DNA of 64,000 nucleotides from Hymenobacter citatus (GCF_014333615.1 NZ_JACSCY010000020.1:1-64000); one strand, 5' to 3'; positions 50,687-60,335 are shown, counted from the stretch's first letter. Numbers and translations are program-made. Notes: generated by a model not told the origin, from the sequence alone.

Positions 50687-51676
50687 ATGCTTCTACGTTT
50701 TTCTTTGTGGCTGATGCTGGGCACGCTGGTGCTCACTGCCTGCCAGCCCGATCTGGAATCTGGACCGTTGCTCGATTTTGTGGGGGGCTCACGCTACACG
50801 GCCTACACGCGCATCATCAACACGCCAGCAGATACGCTGACATATAAAATATTCGCAGCCACAACCAAAGCCCAAGGCAGCGACACGGCCGACGCGCCCA
50901 ACCTGACCAACATGCGTGTTACGGTAACGTATACTCCGCGCCTAAATCCTGTTGACTACATTGGGTTGTCAGTTCCAGACCTCTACACCAGAGGAGACAC
51001 GCTGGTCGTATTCAACCAGAAGATGAGGCGGAAGACCTTTGCTTTTCAGAACACCTTCAGTACACGCTCTACCAGCGGCCGCGAAACCTGGAAATTTGAG
51101 GCTACAGATGAAGATGGTAACACAAGCACCACCAGCTTTCGGATTACGCTCCGCAATGCCGACTCTACGCTTGCCTACCATCGCTACACAGTAGGTTTGC
51201 AGGCACCGCGCACGTTCACCAGCCGTTCGTATATAGCACTCCTGCCAGGCCTAACGTTTCCGCGCTACATAGGCTCCCAAACCGATTCGCCCGGGGTTCC
51301 CTATTCGGATGTGTATGGGCTGATTGATTTGGTCTACCTCCCTGGCGCCGCAAACTCAATTGTGCTGGCGTCGCCTTCAGATTCTACTCTAAGCCTAAGC
51401 ACGCTGTGGCCAAGGGATTCTACTAAGCGCCGTACCACGCTCCTGCGCTCAACAAACCTCAACGCTAGCACCTTTGCTGCGGCATCCTCTCCAAATGACT
51501 TAACTACTGCATATAACAATGGTACTACTCCCACCGCTGTCCGCACCGAAACACTGGTGAAAGGCCGCGTGTATGCCTTCCGGACGCAGGACGCCAAGTT
51601 TGGGCTTATTTACGTGGAAAACATAATCACAACGCCTATTCCGGCGGCTAAACTGCAAGTACATATTACCAAGTAA
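50687..51676 (+). CDS. Uncharacterised lipoprotein
   Basis: A 329-residue exported protein with lipobox LVLTAC in its first 20 residues (MLLRFSLWLMLGTLVLTACQ). The rest is rich in Thr, Ser and beta-strand-like segments (LTYKIFAATTKAQGSD, WKFEATDEDGNTSTTSFRIT, GRVYAFRTQDAKFGLIYVEN). The middle segment looks like an immunoglobulin-type fold, and FRTQDAKFGLIYVENI recurs in Bacteroidota surface lipoproteins. I do not recognise a family. It follows the M56 gene on the same strand after a hairpin, and a strong terminator closes it. Confidence 0.78.
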   Translation: MLLRFSLWLMLGTLVLTACQPDLESGPLLDFVGGSRYTAYTRIINTPADTLTYKIFAATTKAQGSDTADAPNLTNMRVTVTYTPRLNPVDYIGLSVPDLYTRGDTLVVFNQKMRRKTFAFQNTFSTRSTSGRETWKFEATDEDGNTSTTSFRITLRNADSTLAYHRYTVGLQAPRTFTSRSYIALLPGLTFPRYIGSQTDSPGVPYSDVYGLIDLVYLPGAANSIVLASPSDSTLSLSTLWPRDSTKRRTTLLRSTNLNASTFAAASSPNDLTTAYNNGTTPTAVRTETLVKGRVYAFRTQDAKFGLIYVENIITTPIPAAKLQVHITK

Positions 51677-51697
51677 CAGCCTATATAGCGTACATAA

Positions 51698-51732
51698 AAA
51701 AACGCCGCTACGAATATCGTAGCGGCGTTTTT
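51698..51732. terminator. Bidirectional intrinsic terminator
   Basis: Perfect 16-bp arms (AAAAACGCCGCTACGA, 51698-51713; complement 51717-51732), 3-nt loop, with A/T runs on both sides, between convergent genes. Confidence 0.9.
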
Positions 51733-51758
51733 GCTGCATTCAGGTTTTTATTCTATCC

Positions 51759-53279
51759 TTAGAAAGTCGTCCCAATGGTGAGGGAGGTGGTGAAGCGGTT
51801 AGCATCAATGCTTACTACGGGTTGGTCGCCGGCATTGAGCACGTAGGGCGAGTAGTAGGTATTGGCTGACTTATATACGCCAGCTACGTCCAGGAAGAAG
51901 TTCTGCTGACGCAAGCCCAAGCCCACCGTGTAGTATGTTTGGGTGCGGTCGAAATCATTAGCGCGATAAGGGTCGCCGTAGCGGGCATACCCAAGCCGGA
52001 ATCGGAAGGCCTCGTAACGTGCCTCGCCACCAAAACGCAGGTTGACGGTAGAGCGGTAAAGGTCGCTGATGTATTGGTTTGTGCTGGAGTAATCGTATCC
52101 AGCAGTCGTGCCGTTGGCAGTGGCGTTATCGCGGAAGCGCGGCTGAGAATAATCAACGTACTCCACATCGCCTGTCAGGAAACCATACTTCCCTAACAAT
52201 ACGGCGATGCCACCATTTGCCCGGAAGGGAGTGGTCAGGTTGTAGGAGAACTGCTGGCTACCCGTTTGCGCATCCCCTCCGTTAATTGTCTGGATTATTT
52301 GCCCCGCATCGTTTCGTATATACCTGGGCGGGGTAAACGTAGAGCTGAGCTGTGTGCTGTATGTATCTGTTAGTCGGTACCAAGTGGGTGTTTGCACAGA
52401 AGCACCAAGGCGCACATTATCCGTAGCACGATAAATAGCTCCAATACGAGCATTGAACCCTGTACCACGTGTTTGCAGGTAGTCGCGCAAATGCACATCC
52501 ACATCACTGGTCGTCTCATAGAAATCACGCGTCATCTCGTAGCGCGCACCCACAACGCCAATGGCACCGCCTATATACAGCTTGTCGCGGTAGCTAGCCC
52601 CGTAGGCAAAGTCGTACTGCGACTGCGACCCGGTATTTAGCGTGCTTTCCCGCTGCGTAATAGGTCCGTTGCGACTAATAGTAGATACTTGGTTGCCGCC
52701 ATCCAGGTTATTCAAATAAGCACCATAGGCCAGCGCGTCTAAGTCAACGTAGGCATTATCGGCATACTGATCATCTATTTCCTGATTAGTAAGACGCGGC
52801 TCCCGCAAACGCTGAAACAACGACTGCTGCTCGCCCACCGTCCCAGAATAGACGGAGTTCTGATTGAAATCGTTGATGCGCGTAACGCCTATTCCAAAGG
52901 AGCCTGCGCGCCAGTCCGATGTGTTGTCGCTATCGGGCCGACGGTTGGTAAAGATTAGCCCTACGTTTCCAATGTGCAGGCTGTTTCGGGAATCGGTGAG
53001 GCTGCCACTACCCTGCAAAGAGCTGTTGGTATTACCAACGCCAAAGCCGGGCGTAAAACTCACCTCCGAACGCTGGAATAAGCCCAGACCAGCTGGGTTG
53101 CTGCTTAAGTTACCAGCATCTGCCCCTAGCGCTACGTTGGCTCCGCCAATTCCTAACGTACGGGCTCCGCCGCCAAATTGTAGTTGAGAGTACCGCAAAG
53201 CATCTAGCTCACTTTGGGCAAAAGCGTGGCTGGCCCAACCCATAAGGGCCAAGCCTAGCCAATATTTCATGTTTTTCAT
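51759..53279 (-). CDS. OmpP1/FadL-family outer-membrane protein
   Basis: A 506-residue beta-barrel with signal peptide MKNMKYWLGLALMGWASHAF cleaved before QSE. The N-terminal plug segment GGARTLGIGGANVALGADAG with LSSNPAGLGLFQRSEVSFTP is characteristic of FadL/OmpP1 transporters. Many alternating strands follow, and it ends in an aromatic strand (TTSLTIGTTF). It probably admits hydrophobic molecules across the outer membrane. It lies 49 bp downstream of the Tyr/Gly-rich lipoprotein gene on the same strand, likely one operon. Start may be the second Met (53270). Confidence 0.88.
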   Translation of the reverse strand: MKNMKYWLGLALMGWASHAFAQSELDALRYSQLQFGGGARTLGIGGANVALGADAGNLSSNPAGLGLFQRSEVSFTPGFGVGNTNSSLQGSGSLTDSRNSLHIGNVGLIFTNRRPDSDNTSDWRAGSFGIGVTRINDFNQNSVYSGTVGEQQSLFQRLREPRLTNQEIDDQYADNAYVDLDALAYGAYLNNLDGGNQVSTISRNGPITQRESTLNTGSQSQYDFAYGASYRDKLYIGGAIGVVGARYEMTRDFYETTSDVDVHLRDYLQTRGTGFNARIGAIYRATDNVRLGASVQTPTWYRLTDTYSTQLSSTFTPPRYIRNDAGQIIQTINGGDAQTGSQQFSYNLTTPFRANGGIAVLLGKYGFLTGDVEYVDYSQPRFRDNATANGTTAGYDYSSTNQYISDLYRSTVNLRFGGEARYEAFRFRLGYARYGDPYRANDFDRTQTYYTVGLGLRQQNFFLDVAGVYKSANTYYSPYVLNAGDQPVVSIDANRFTTSLTIGTTF

Positions 53280-53328
53280 TCAGGAAAGAAAGGAAAATGA
53301 GACATCTACGAGCGTAAGCCCGGATGCA

Positions 53329-54522
53329 TTAGCGCACGCGTCCACGGCTACCACCGCCGCCACCTACCGAGCTAGCACCGGAAGAACCTCCGAAAGAGCT
53401 ACGCGAAGGCTCACTGAACGAGCGCGAGGGTTGCTGCTGCTCATACGAGCGAGTAGGTTGGCTGTATACCTGGCGTTGCGTTGCCTGACCATCGCCACTG
53501 AACAATCGGTTACGACGGGGCTGTACTACATTGCCCTGGTTGCTATACCCTTGACTACCAGCATCGGCGCTGCGCCACCGGCGTCCTCCCGAGCGGGTAT
53601 CCAGATTGGGCTGATCGGCGGGCACATTCACAGTGTTCTGGCGCTGGGGGTTGCCAGCCACGCCACCATCCACAACCCGTCCACGGCTCCAGCCACCATT
53701 ACCATTGTTTCCATTCACGACTGTACCACCCGAGCCATTAGACAGAACAGCATTGCCACTGGAGCGGCCACCGCGTATGCCAGTATTGGGGGCCGACGAC
53801 AACGCAGCAGCACTCCGCTCACGACGCGGCTGGTAGTTAACGCGGCTACGTACATCACCGGCATAGCCATAGCTACCGCCATAGTAAGGATAACCATACC
53901 CCAGGCCGCCGTAGCCCAAGCCACCATAGCCTAAGCCGTAGCCGTACCCAAGCCCTGGCCCATAGCCCAAACCACCGTAGAAGGGGTCATACAAGCCACC
54001 ATATCCCAATCCTCCATAGCCTAAGCCATACGGACGATAGAGGGAGCCAAAGCCCAATCCTAAGCCAATGCTCAAGCCAGAGCCGTAATAAGGCGAGTAG
54101 AAGGGACTGTAAAGCGAGCCAAAGCCGTAGGGGCTATAGCCACCATACCAAAAGGGGTCGGTATAGGCGAGACTGGAATAACCCAGGCCGCTATAGGTAG
54201 AGCTGTTGAAACGACGCAAGCGAGAGGCATAGCCATAGTCATCATCGTAGTACTCTGTAGTGCCAGTGGCATCTTGCATAGTACCATCGCCAGAGTATTC
54301 GGGGTTTACATCACCTGATACGGCGTAGCCACCGTTGCTTTGCCCCTGCCCGTAGCGGGCGTCCAGTGCTTCCTGGGCAGCAGGCGTCAGCGTAGTCTTA
54401 TCCTTTGAGGTATAATACACTCCATCGTCTTCGGTAGAGGTAGTAAGGGCCGATGTGCCCGCGCACCCGCCAAGCGCTAGCGCACTCAGGGCAGATAAAA
54501 TGAAGGTGGAATATCTTTTCAT
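53329..54522 (-). CDS. Tyr/Gly-rich repeat lipoprotein
   Basis: A 397-residue lipoprotein with lipobox ALGGC after MKRYSTFILSALSALALGG. Residues about 110-220 form a low-complexity region of GLGYGG and YGGLYDPFYG units, with repeated Tyr and Gly. The C-terminal part is basic and rich in Arg, Ser, Asn and Gln (SRSFSEPSRSSFGG). I recognise no enzyme domain. The composition suggests a surface or adhesive structural protein, or one that phase-separates or binds the OmpP1/FadL barrel encoded 49 bp downstream. These are inferences from composition and position only. Confidence 0.8.
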   Translation of the reverse strand: MKRYSTFILSALSALALGGCAGTSALTTSTEDDGVYYTSKDKTTLTPAAQEALDARYGQGQSNGGYAVSGDVNPEYSGDGTMQDATGTTEYYDDDYGYASRLRRFNSSTYSGLGYSSLAYTDPFWYGGYSPYGFGSLYSPFYSPYYGSGLSIGLGLGFGSLYRPYGLGYGGLGYGGLYDPFYGGLGYGPGLGYGYGLGYGGLGYGGLGYGYPYYGGSYGYAGDVRSRVNYQPRRERSAAALSSAPNTGIRGGRSSGNAVLSNGSGGTVVNGNNGNGGWSRGRVVDGGVAGNPQRQNTVNVPADQPNLDTRSGGRRWRSADAGSQGYSNQGNVVQPRRNRLFSGDGQATQRQVYSQPTRSYEQQQPSRSFSEPSRSSFGGSSGASSVGGGGGSRGRVR

Positions 54523-54720
54523 GATTATGTAGAGAAAGGAGCTATGGAAATGAGAATCAGGCGAAGTTAGAGGGCATTTGCTACCCGCTTCACCTGCCGG
54601 GCGGAATGCTTCGTTTTAATAACGTAATTTGAGGCCGAAACGGTGCCTTAGTGGGCGACAAATGTTATACCACTATTTCGGACTTTTTTTGCACTTCTAC
54701 TTTCAAAGATACTCCAAAAC

Positions 54721-56196
54721 ATGAGCAAAAGTTTGCCGAAGCGCAGCGAAGATTACTCTTTATGGTACAATGAGTTAGTAAAGCGCGCGGGCCTGGCCGA
54801 AAATGCCGCCGTACGGGGTTGCATGGTCATCAAGCCGTACGGCTACGCCATCTGGGAAAAAATGCAGCAAACGCTGGATGGTATGTTCAAGCGTACCGGC
54901 CATCAGAACGCTTATTTCCCCCTGTTTGTCCCCAAAAGCTTATTCGAGGCGGAAGAGAAAAACGCGGAGGGCTTTGCCAAGGAGTGTGCCGTGGTAACAC
55001 ACTACCGACTCCAAACAGACCCCGAAAAACCGGGCAAGTTGCGCGTCGACCCCAACGCTAAACTGGAAGAAGAGCTAGTGGTGCGCCCTACCTCCGAAGC
55101 CATCATCTGGAGCACCTACAAAAATTGGATTCAGAGCTACCGCGACCTGCCACTGCTTATTAACCAGTGGGCTAACGTGGTACGCTGGGAAATGCGTACG
55201 CGCCTGTTCCTGCGCACAGCCGAGTTCCTGTGGCAGGAAGGCCACACTGCCCACGCCACCGCCGAAGAAGCCCTAGCCGAAACCCGCCAGATGCTGGACG
55301 TGTACGCCGAGTTTGCCGAGGAATGGATGGCTCTACCCGTGGTGAAAGGCGTAAAGTCGGAGAACGAGCGGTTTGCCGGTGCCTTGGAAACCTATTGCAT
55401 CGAGGCGCTCATGCAGGATGGCAAAGCGTTGCAGGCCGGCACGTCGCACTTCCTGGGGCAGAATTTCGCCAAGGCGTTCGATGTGCAATTCCAGAGCAAG
55501 GAAGGCACACTGGAGCACGTATGGGGCACTAGCTGGGGCGTGAGCACCCGCCTGATGGGCGCGTTGGTGATGGCGCACTCCGATGACGAAGGATTGGTGC
55601 TACCTCCCAAATTGGCGCCAATTCAGGTGGTGATTGTACCTATCTACAAAACTGGTCAGCTCGACGAGCTGCTGGAGCGCATCCGGCCCATGCAGCAGGG
55701 CTTGATAGAGCGCGGTATCTCGGTGAAGGTAGACGACCGCGACACCGAGCGGCCCGGCTTCAAGTTTGCCGAGTGGGAAATGAAGGGCGTGCCCGTACGC
55801 CTAGCTGTGGGCATGCGCGACCTGGATGCCGGCACCGTGGAGGTAGCCCGCCGCGACACCAAGGAGAAAATGAACCTACCGCTGGCCGACATCGTGCAGA
55901 GCGTAGACCAGTTGCTCCAGGATATCCAGACCAACATCTATAACAAGGCCCTGCGCTACCGCGAGCAGCATACTACCCGCGTAACCACCTACGAGGAGTT
56001 TAAGCAAGTGCTCGATACTACCGCCGGCTTCGTGCTGGCTCCCTGGGACGGCACCCCCGAAACGGAGGAGCGCATCAAGGAGGAAACCAAAGCCACCATC
56101 CGCTGCCTAGCCCTCAACGAGCCCGACGAAGATGGGGTAGACATGCTAACGGGTAAGCCCTCGGCACGCTACGCCTACTTTGCACGGGCATATTAA
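54721..56196 (+). CDS. proS: Prolyl-tRNA synthetase (archaeal/eukaryal type)
   Basis: A class IIa synthetase charging tRNA-Pro. It has 491 residues, the short architecture without the bacterial editing insertion between motifs 2 and 3. Motif 2 region: RPTSEAIIWSTYKNWIQSYR and VVRWEMRTRLFLRTAEFLWQ. Motif 3 region: WGTSWGVSTRLMGALVMAHS. The zinc-type C-terminal domain and final aromatic (ARYAYFARAY) fit the archaeal/eukaryal group, which many Bacteroidota use. ATG 54721 is preceded by AT-rich DNA. A strong terminator lies 22 bp after the stop. Confidence 0.96.
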   Translation: MSKSLPKRSEDYSLWYNELVKRAGLAENAAVRGCMVIKPYGYAIWEKMQQTLDGMFKRTGHQNAYFPLFVPKSLFEAEEKNAEGFAKECAVVTHYRLQTDPEKPGKLRVDPNAKLEEELVVRPTSEAIIWSTYKNWIQSYRDLPLLINQWANVVRWEMRTRLFLRTAEFLWQEGHTAHATAEEALAETRQMLDVYAEFAEEWMALPVVKGVKSENERFAGALETYCIEALMQDGKALQAGTSHFLGQNFAKAFDVQFQSKEGTLEHVWGTSWGVSTRLMGALVMAHSDDEGLVLPPKLAPIQVVIVPIYKTGQLDELLERIRPMQQGLIERGISVKVDDRDTERPGFKFAEWEMKGVPVRLAVGMRDLDAGTVEVARRDTKEKMNLPLADIVQSVDQLLQDIQTNIYNKALRYREQHTTRVTTYEEFKQVLDTTAGFVLAPWDGTPETEERIKEETKATIRCLALNEPDEDGVDMLTGKPSARYAYFARAY

Positions 56197-56217
56197 TGCC
56201 TTGAAGCAAGCCAATTA

Positions 56218-56253
56218 CAGAAAAAGGCGACTACTAGTAGTCGCCTTTTTCTG
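56218..56253. terminator. Intrinsic terminator
   Basis: 16-bp perfect arms (CAGAAAAAGGCGACTA, 56218-56233; complement 56238-56253), 4-nt loop, T-run in the 3' arm; after proS. Confidence 0.9.
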
Positions 56254-56348
56254 TTCCTGCTAGGTAGGAACCCGTTGCGGTTTTTGCGCTATGTACTTCC
56301 CTAAACTTTCTGCGTATCTTTCCTTATCACCTTCTATACTTTTCTACC

Positions 56349-56813
56349 ATGGACTGGCTCACGATTGCTACCCTTCTCCTGTTCGGCTTGCTATTCGTGG
56401 CGGCCGAGGTTATTTTTATTCCGGGCACCACGTTTGTGGGCTTTGTGGGCTTCATGTTGCTGGCGGTAGGCATCTGGTTCAGCTACCGCGACTTAGGTAC
56501 ACCTACCAGTCACTTCATTTTGGGTGGTTCGGTGCTTCTCACGGCTGTGTTGGTATATGTTGGTTTGAAGCCTAAAAACCTAAATAAATTTGCCCTCACG
56601 GAGGTGCATAATAACTACGTGCACGATGCCCGTCGCCCCGACGTGCAGCCGGGCACTGCTGGCCGTACCATCTCGGCGCTACGGCCGGCCGGTACGGTAC
56701 TGTTTGAGAACGACCGGCGTGAGGCCACTACCCGCGGCGAGTTTATTGCGGCTGGCACGCCCGTACGGGTTCTACGCATCGAGCAAAACCGTATTGTAGT
56801 AGAGCAAGCCTGA
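56349..56813 (+). CDS. NfeD-family membrane protein
   Basis: A 154-residue short NfeD protein. Two or three hydrophobic helices fill the first 75 residues (IATLLLFGLLFVAAEVIFIP, TFVGFVGFMLLAVGIWF, LGGSVLLTAVLVYVGL). The C-terminal OB-fold has GTAGRTISALRPAGTVLFEN, GEFIAAGTPVRVLRIEQNRI and VVEQA, the classic NfeD ending. NfeD partners flotillin-like proteins, and floA follows 65 bp downstream, so the pair probably organises membrane microdomains. The serine protease domain of long NfeD proteins is absent, as expected. Confidence 0.92.
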   Translation: MDWLTIATLLLFGLLFVAAEVIFIPGTTFVGFVGFMLLAVGIWFSYRDLGTPTSHFILGGSVLLTAVLVYVGLKPKNLNKFALTEVHNNYVHDARRPDVQPGTAGRTISALRPAGTVLFENDRREATTRGEFIAAGTPVRVLRIEQNRIVVEQA

Positions 56814-56878
56814 GCGACCGTGTCAGTTTTTAGTTGTTAGTTACACGGCCTTTCGCTTTCATCCCCTTATCCTACCCC

Positions 56879-57847
56879 ATGAATTTTCCAATTCTACCGA
56901 TTGCCGTGGTGGCCATTGTGCTGCTGGTGCTCTTGTACTTCTTCCCGATTAACCTTTGGATAACGGCCATTTTCTCCGGTGTCCGCATCAGCCTGTTGCA
57001 GCTCGTATTTATGCGCGTCCGCAAGGTGCCGCCGTCGCTGATTGTGAATTCTCTGATTACGTCTTCCAAAGCGGGCCTGCAAATCACGCCCAACGAGCTA
57101 GAAACGCACTATCTCGCTGGTGGCAATGTACCAAGTGTGATTAAAGCGCTGATTTCGGCCGATAAAGCGAACATCCCACTTGATTTCAAGCAAGCTACCG
57201 CTATTGACTTGGCTGGCCGCGACGTGTTTGAAGCCGTTACAACTTCCGTGAATCCTAAAGTCATCAACACACCCAACGTAGCTGCTGTAGCACAGGATGG
57301 TATTCAGCTCATTGCAAAGGCCCGTGTGACGGTGCGCGCCAACATCACGCAGTTGGTGGGCGGGGCTGGGGAGGAAACTATTCTGGCCAGGGTAGGCGAA
57401 GGCATTGTCACCAGTATCGGCTCGTCGCTGTCGCACAAAGAAGTGCTCGAAAACCCCGATAAAATCTCAAAACTGGTATTACAGAAAGGCTTGGATGCAG
57501 GTACTGCCTTCGAAATTCTGAGTATTGATATTGCGGATATTGACATCGGCGAGAACATTGGGGCCAAATTGCAAACTGACCAGGCCTCTGCCGACCTGAA
57601 GGTAGCCGAAGCCCGCGCCGAAGAACGTCGTGCCATGGCTGTTGCTATGGAGCAGGAATATCGCGCCAAAACCCAGGAAGCAAAGGCCCGTGTAGTTGAT
57701 GCCGAAGCCGAAATTCCGAAAGCTATGGCCGAGGCCTTCCGCTCCGGCAACCTGGGCATTATGGATTACTATAAGATGCGCAACATTCAGTCCGACACCG
57801 ACATGCGCGACTCCATCGCCAACCCCGACGGACCGAAGTCCAACTAA
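56879..57847 (+). CDS. floA: Flotillin-like protein FloA
   Basis: A 322-residue SPFH-family scaffold (UPF0365). One N-terminal membrane helix (ILPIAVVAIVLLVLLYFFP) is followed by VRISLLQLVFMRVRKVPPSL and the SPFH domain (LDLAGRDVFEAV-type; here AIDLAGRDVFEAVTTSVNPK). The Ala/Glu-rich coiled coil is KVAEARAEERRAMAVAMEQE, before a short tail. FloA assembles functional membrane microdomains with NfeD. Start 56879 (MNFPILPIAV) is the conserved beginning. A long inverted repeat follows the stop. Confidence 0.95.
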   Translation: MNFPILPIAVVAIVLLVLLYFFPINLWITAIFSGVRISLLQLVFMRVRKVPPSLIVNSLITSSKAGLQITPNELETHYLAGGNVPSVIKALISADKANIPLDFKQATAIDLAGRDVFEAVTTSVNPKVINTPNVAAVAQDGIQLIAKARVTVRANITQLVGGAGEETILARVGEGIVTSIGSSLSHKEVLENPDKISKLVLQKGLDAGTAFEILSIDIADIDIGENIGAKLQTDQASADLKVAEARAEERRAMAVAMEQEYRAKTQEAKARVVDAEAEIPKAMAEAFRSGNLGIMDYYKMRNIQSDTDMRDSIANPDGPKSN

Positions 57848-57851
57848 TGAA

Positions 57852-58024
57852 TAGTGAGGTTGTGAAATGGTGAGCTACAAGAGAGCGTGTCATCCTGAGC
57901 GAGGCGAAGGACCTTCTCACAGCAGAACGAGCCGTCATTACGTCCTTCGTTCTTCGGGCATAAGGTCCTTCGCAAGCTCAGGATGACACGCTCTCTTGTA
58001 ACTCACCATTTCACAACCTCACTA
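57852..58024. repeat. Long inverted repeat between floA and the OmpA-family gene (family A)
   Basis: Arms at 57852-57915 and 57962-58024 (about 63 bp, a few differences including a 1-bp indel) around a 46-nt loop. It has the same two-part build as 30810-31007: an outer GTGAGGTTGTGAAATGGTGA unit and the inner family A core. It separates two convergent genes. Confidence 0.9.
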
Positions 58025-58029
58025 CTTCA

Positions 58030-60069
58030 CTACTTCTTCGTCACTCGGAACTCTACGCGGCGGTTGAGCTTGCGGGTTTCTTCCTCGTCGTTGCTGGCTA
58101 TGGGTTTGGTGTCGCCGTAGCCCTCGGTGGTGATGCGGTTTCCCGCTATACCCTTGGATACCAGGTATTTCTTCACCTCATTCACGCGGTCCTGGCTCAG
58201 CTTTAGATTCAGGGCCGGGTCGCCTTGGTTGTCGGTATGGCCTTCCACCTTGATTTCCACCTCGGGGTAGTCCTTCAAAATACGCACTAAGCGCAACAAC
58301 TCGGGATAGGAGTTTTCGCGCAGGTAGTACTTGCTCTGGGCAAAGAAGATATTGTTGAGCTTGATGGTAGAGCCTACTGCAAAGGGCACCAGAAACAAAT
58401 CCTGGGTCACCTCGGAGTAGTTCTGCCGGTCGGTCACGTCCAGGTTATCGCTTTCTGCCAGATAGTTAGTAGCCTCGGCGCGGTAGCCATACTGCACACC
58501 CGAGGGTAGTACAATAGTATAGGAGCCATCCTGCGGATTCACTTCAGCTACTCCTAGCTCCTCACCGGTGAGCAGGTTTTCGTAATGAATAACGGCGGCA
58601 ATGGGCTTTTTGGTCACAGCGTCCAGCACCTGCCCACGCACCAGCGTCACGGTTTCGGGCTTGAAACGGGGTGTGAGGGCAATCCGGAAGATATCCTTGG
58701 AGCCGCCCGTGCCATTGCGCGCCGATACCAAGTAGGCATCTTCACCGGCCGCCGATACGGTGTAGTAGGCGTCGAAATCAGGCGAGTTGACGTTCGGGCC
58801 CAGGTTGCGCGGCTGGCTCCACTTGGTCCAGCTGTCATCTAAGCGCTTGCTATAGAAAATGTCGCTCTTGCCATAGCCACCGTGGCCTTCTGAGGCGAAG
58901 TAGAGCGTTTTGCCATCGGCGGCCAGGAAGGGGGCAAACTCCGCTTTCTTCGTGTTCACCGTGGGTCCTAGGTTGCGCGGGCGGCTCCAGCTCTTGCCGT
59001 CTTCGTTCAGAAAGCTGACGTAGATATCCTGGCTACCCTGACCGTCTTTGCGCTGCACAGCCATCATCATCACCTTGCCTGAAGTACCCAGGCAATAGTC
59101 CACGTTTTCGGGGTCGTCGTTGTAATAATCTTCAATCACCACCGGCACGGGCTTGCTCCAGCCCGTTACGGTGCGGCGCGTGGTGCTAGGGCCTTTGGGC
59201 TCCAGCGTGCCATCGGGGCGGTACACGCCAATGACCAGCAACTGCTGCCCGTTGGCCGATACAGCCGCTACCCCATTGGGATCCTTGGGGGTATTTACAG
59301 GTCCGCCCAGGTTTTTGGCCGGGTTCCAGGCTTTGGTGTTGGCATTATTGAGGGTAGCATACCATACATCCTGTGCATCGCTGGCACCACCGGTATTCTG
59401 GGGGCTTTCCTGCCGGGCAAAGTACAACGTACGGCCGTCGGGGGAGATAATAGGGTGGGTATCAACATACTTGGAGTTGACGTTCGGCCCCAGATTTACC
59501 ATCGTCGAGTCGAACTTGGCAGCGTTGGGGTCGGCCTTGAACTGCTGCTTCACCATCGTTTCGGCCACGTCGGCAATACCGATGGCGTCAATCTGGTTCA
59601 CGCCGTTCACGTCCTTGGTGTTCATCGTTACCACTACCCCAATGGTACGGTAGGTGCCCGGTGAAAACGTTACCTGTAACGAGCGAAAGGCTTCGCCCAA
59701 TGTGCCCGGCTTGTTGTTTTCGTATACTTGGTGCCGGCCACCGCGCGTATCAACCAGCTCAATCTTCGTTACAGAGCCCGGATTAAAGTTTTCAACGACC
59801 GTCACCTGCTTCGCCACCAACGACTTCGAGAACTTCACCTCGATATATTCGTCTTTGCCTTCTTTTTTAGGAATCCAAGCTTCGTTGCTGATCTGGCCGA
59901 GCGGTAGGGCATTGGGCTCACCCAGCACTTTCTCAGGGGAGAAGGCCTCTTTGCCGCTCGATTTCTGCGACGATACGGCCACTACCTTCGAAGCCCACAC
60001 AGCGTGCTGTGCTTGTGCTACGCTACCAATTCCTATCAGCAACCCCAAGGAAAGAAAGAGTTTCCTCAT
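58030..60069 (-). CDS. PD40-repeat OmpA-family outer-membrane protein
   Basis: A 679-residue exported protein. Signal peptide MRKLFLSLGLLIGIGSVAQA. An N-terminal beta domain (EAFSPEKVLGEPNALPLGQ, IEVKFSKSLVAKQVTVVENF) is followed by PD40/WD40-like propeller repeats (HPIISPDGRTLYFARQES, FAPFLAADGKTLYFASEGHG, KSDIFYSKRLDDSW). Then comes a carboxypeptidase-regulatory-like domain (VRGQVLDAVTKKPIAAVIHY) and a C-terminal OmpA peptidoglycan-binding domain (VEIKVEGHTDNQGDPALNLK, LSQDRVNEVKKYL). This architecture resembles PorE/SprE-type cell-wall-linked outer-membrane proteins, including T9SS accessory factors (inference). Start 60069, or the adjacent Met at 60072; the frame to 60267 adds 65 unrelated residues. 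Confidence 0.9.
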   Translation of the reverse strand: MRKLFLSLGLLIGIGSVAQAQHAVWASKVVAVSSQKSSGKEAFSPEKVLGEPNALPLGQISNEAWIPKKEGKDEYIEVKFSKSLVAKQVTVVENFNPGSVTKIELVDTRGGRHQVYENNKPGTLGEAFRSLQVTFSPGTYRTIGVVVTMNTKDVNGVNQIDAIGIADVAETMVKQQFKADPNAAKFDSTMVNLGPNVNSKYVDTHPIISPDGRTLYFARQESPQNTGGASDAQDVWYATLNNANTKAWNPAKNLGGPVNTPKDPNGVAAVSANGQQLLVIGVYRPDGTLEPKGPSTTRRTVTGWSKPVPVVIEDYYNDDPENVDYCLGTSGKVMMMAVQRKDGQGSQDIYVSFLNEDGKSWSRPRNLGPTVNTKKAEFAPFLAADGKTLYFASEGHGGYGKSDIFYSKRLDDSWTKWSQPRNLGPNVNSPDFDAYYTVSAAGEDAYLVSARNGTGGSKDIFRIALTPRFKPETVTLVRGQVLDAVTKKPIAAVIHYENLLTGEELGVAEVNPQDGSYTIVLPSGVQYGYRAEATNYLAESDNLDVTDRQNYSEVTQDLFLVPFAVGSTIKLNNIFFAQSKYYLRENSYPELLRLVRILKDYPEVEIKVEGHTDNQGDPALNLKLSQDRVNEVKKYLVSKGIAGNRITTEGYGDTKPIASNDEEETRKLNRRVEFRVTKK

Positions 60070-60290
60070 CATTCTTGTACTAAATCTGCGAATAAAGATG
60101 TGTCGGCTTGCCGACTGATCAACCCATTGCCTCACCAACCCCCACAGATGCCTATACAGGCTGGGTAGTAGCCCCGGCGCCCCGCGAAAGCCGCGCCAAA
60201 TTACTACCGAACACGGAGTTGACCGGTTATTTTTGAATAAAACCCAGAAGAGTGTTGTAGGCAACAAAGCCTATTACCACCTACTGGCAA

Positions 60291-60335
60291 ATGGCAAAAG
60301 CCCGGTCGCACTGGTTGCAGCCGGGCTTTTGCCAT
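60291..60335 (-). terminator. Terminator-like hairpin
   Basis: 15-bp perfect arms (ATGGCAAAAGCCCGG, 60291-60305; complement 60321-60335), 15-nt loop, just beyond the end of the minus-strand lipoprotein gene. Confidence 0.75.

Noticed and set aside
53269..53934. 221-residue Thr/Ala-rich plus-strand frame opposite the Tyr/Gly lipoprotein
   Set aside because: Low-complexity mirror of the Gly/Tyr-rich repeat; the minus-strand frame has a lipoprotein signal and sits in an operon with the porin.
53860..54180. Possible CRISPR-like regularity
   Set aside because: The periodicity is codon repeats for Gly/Tyr in a protein, without constant repeats and unique spacers.
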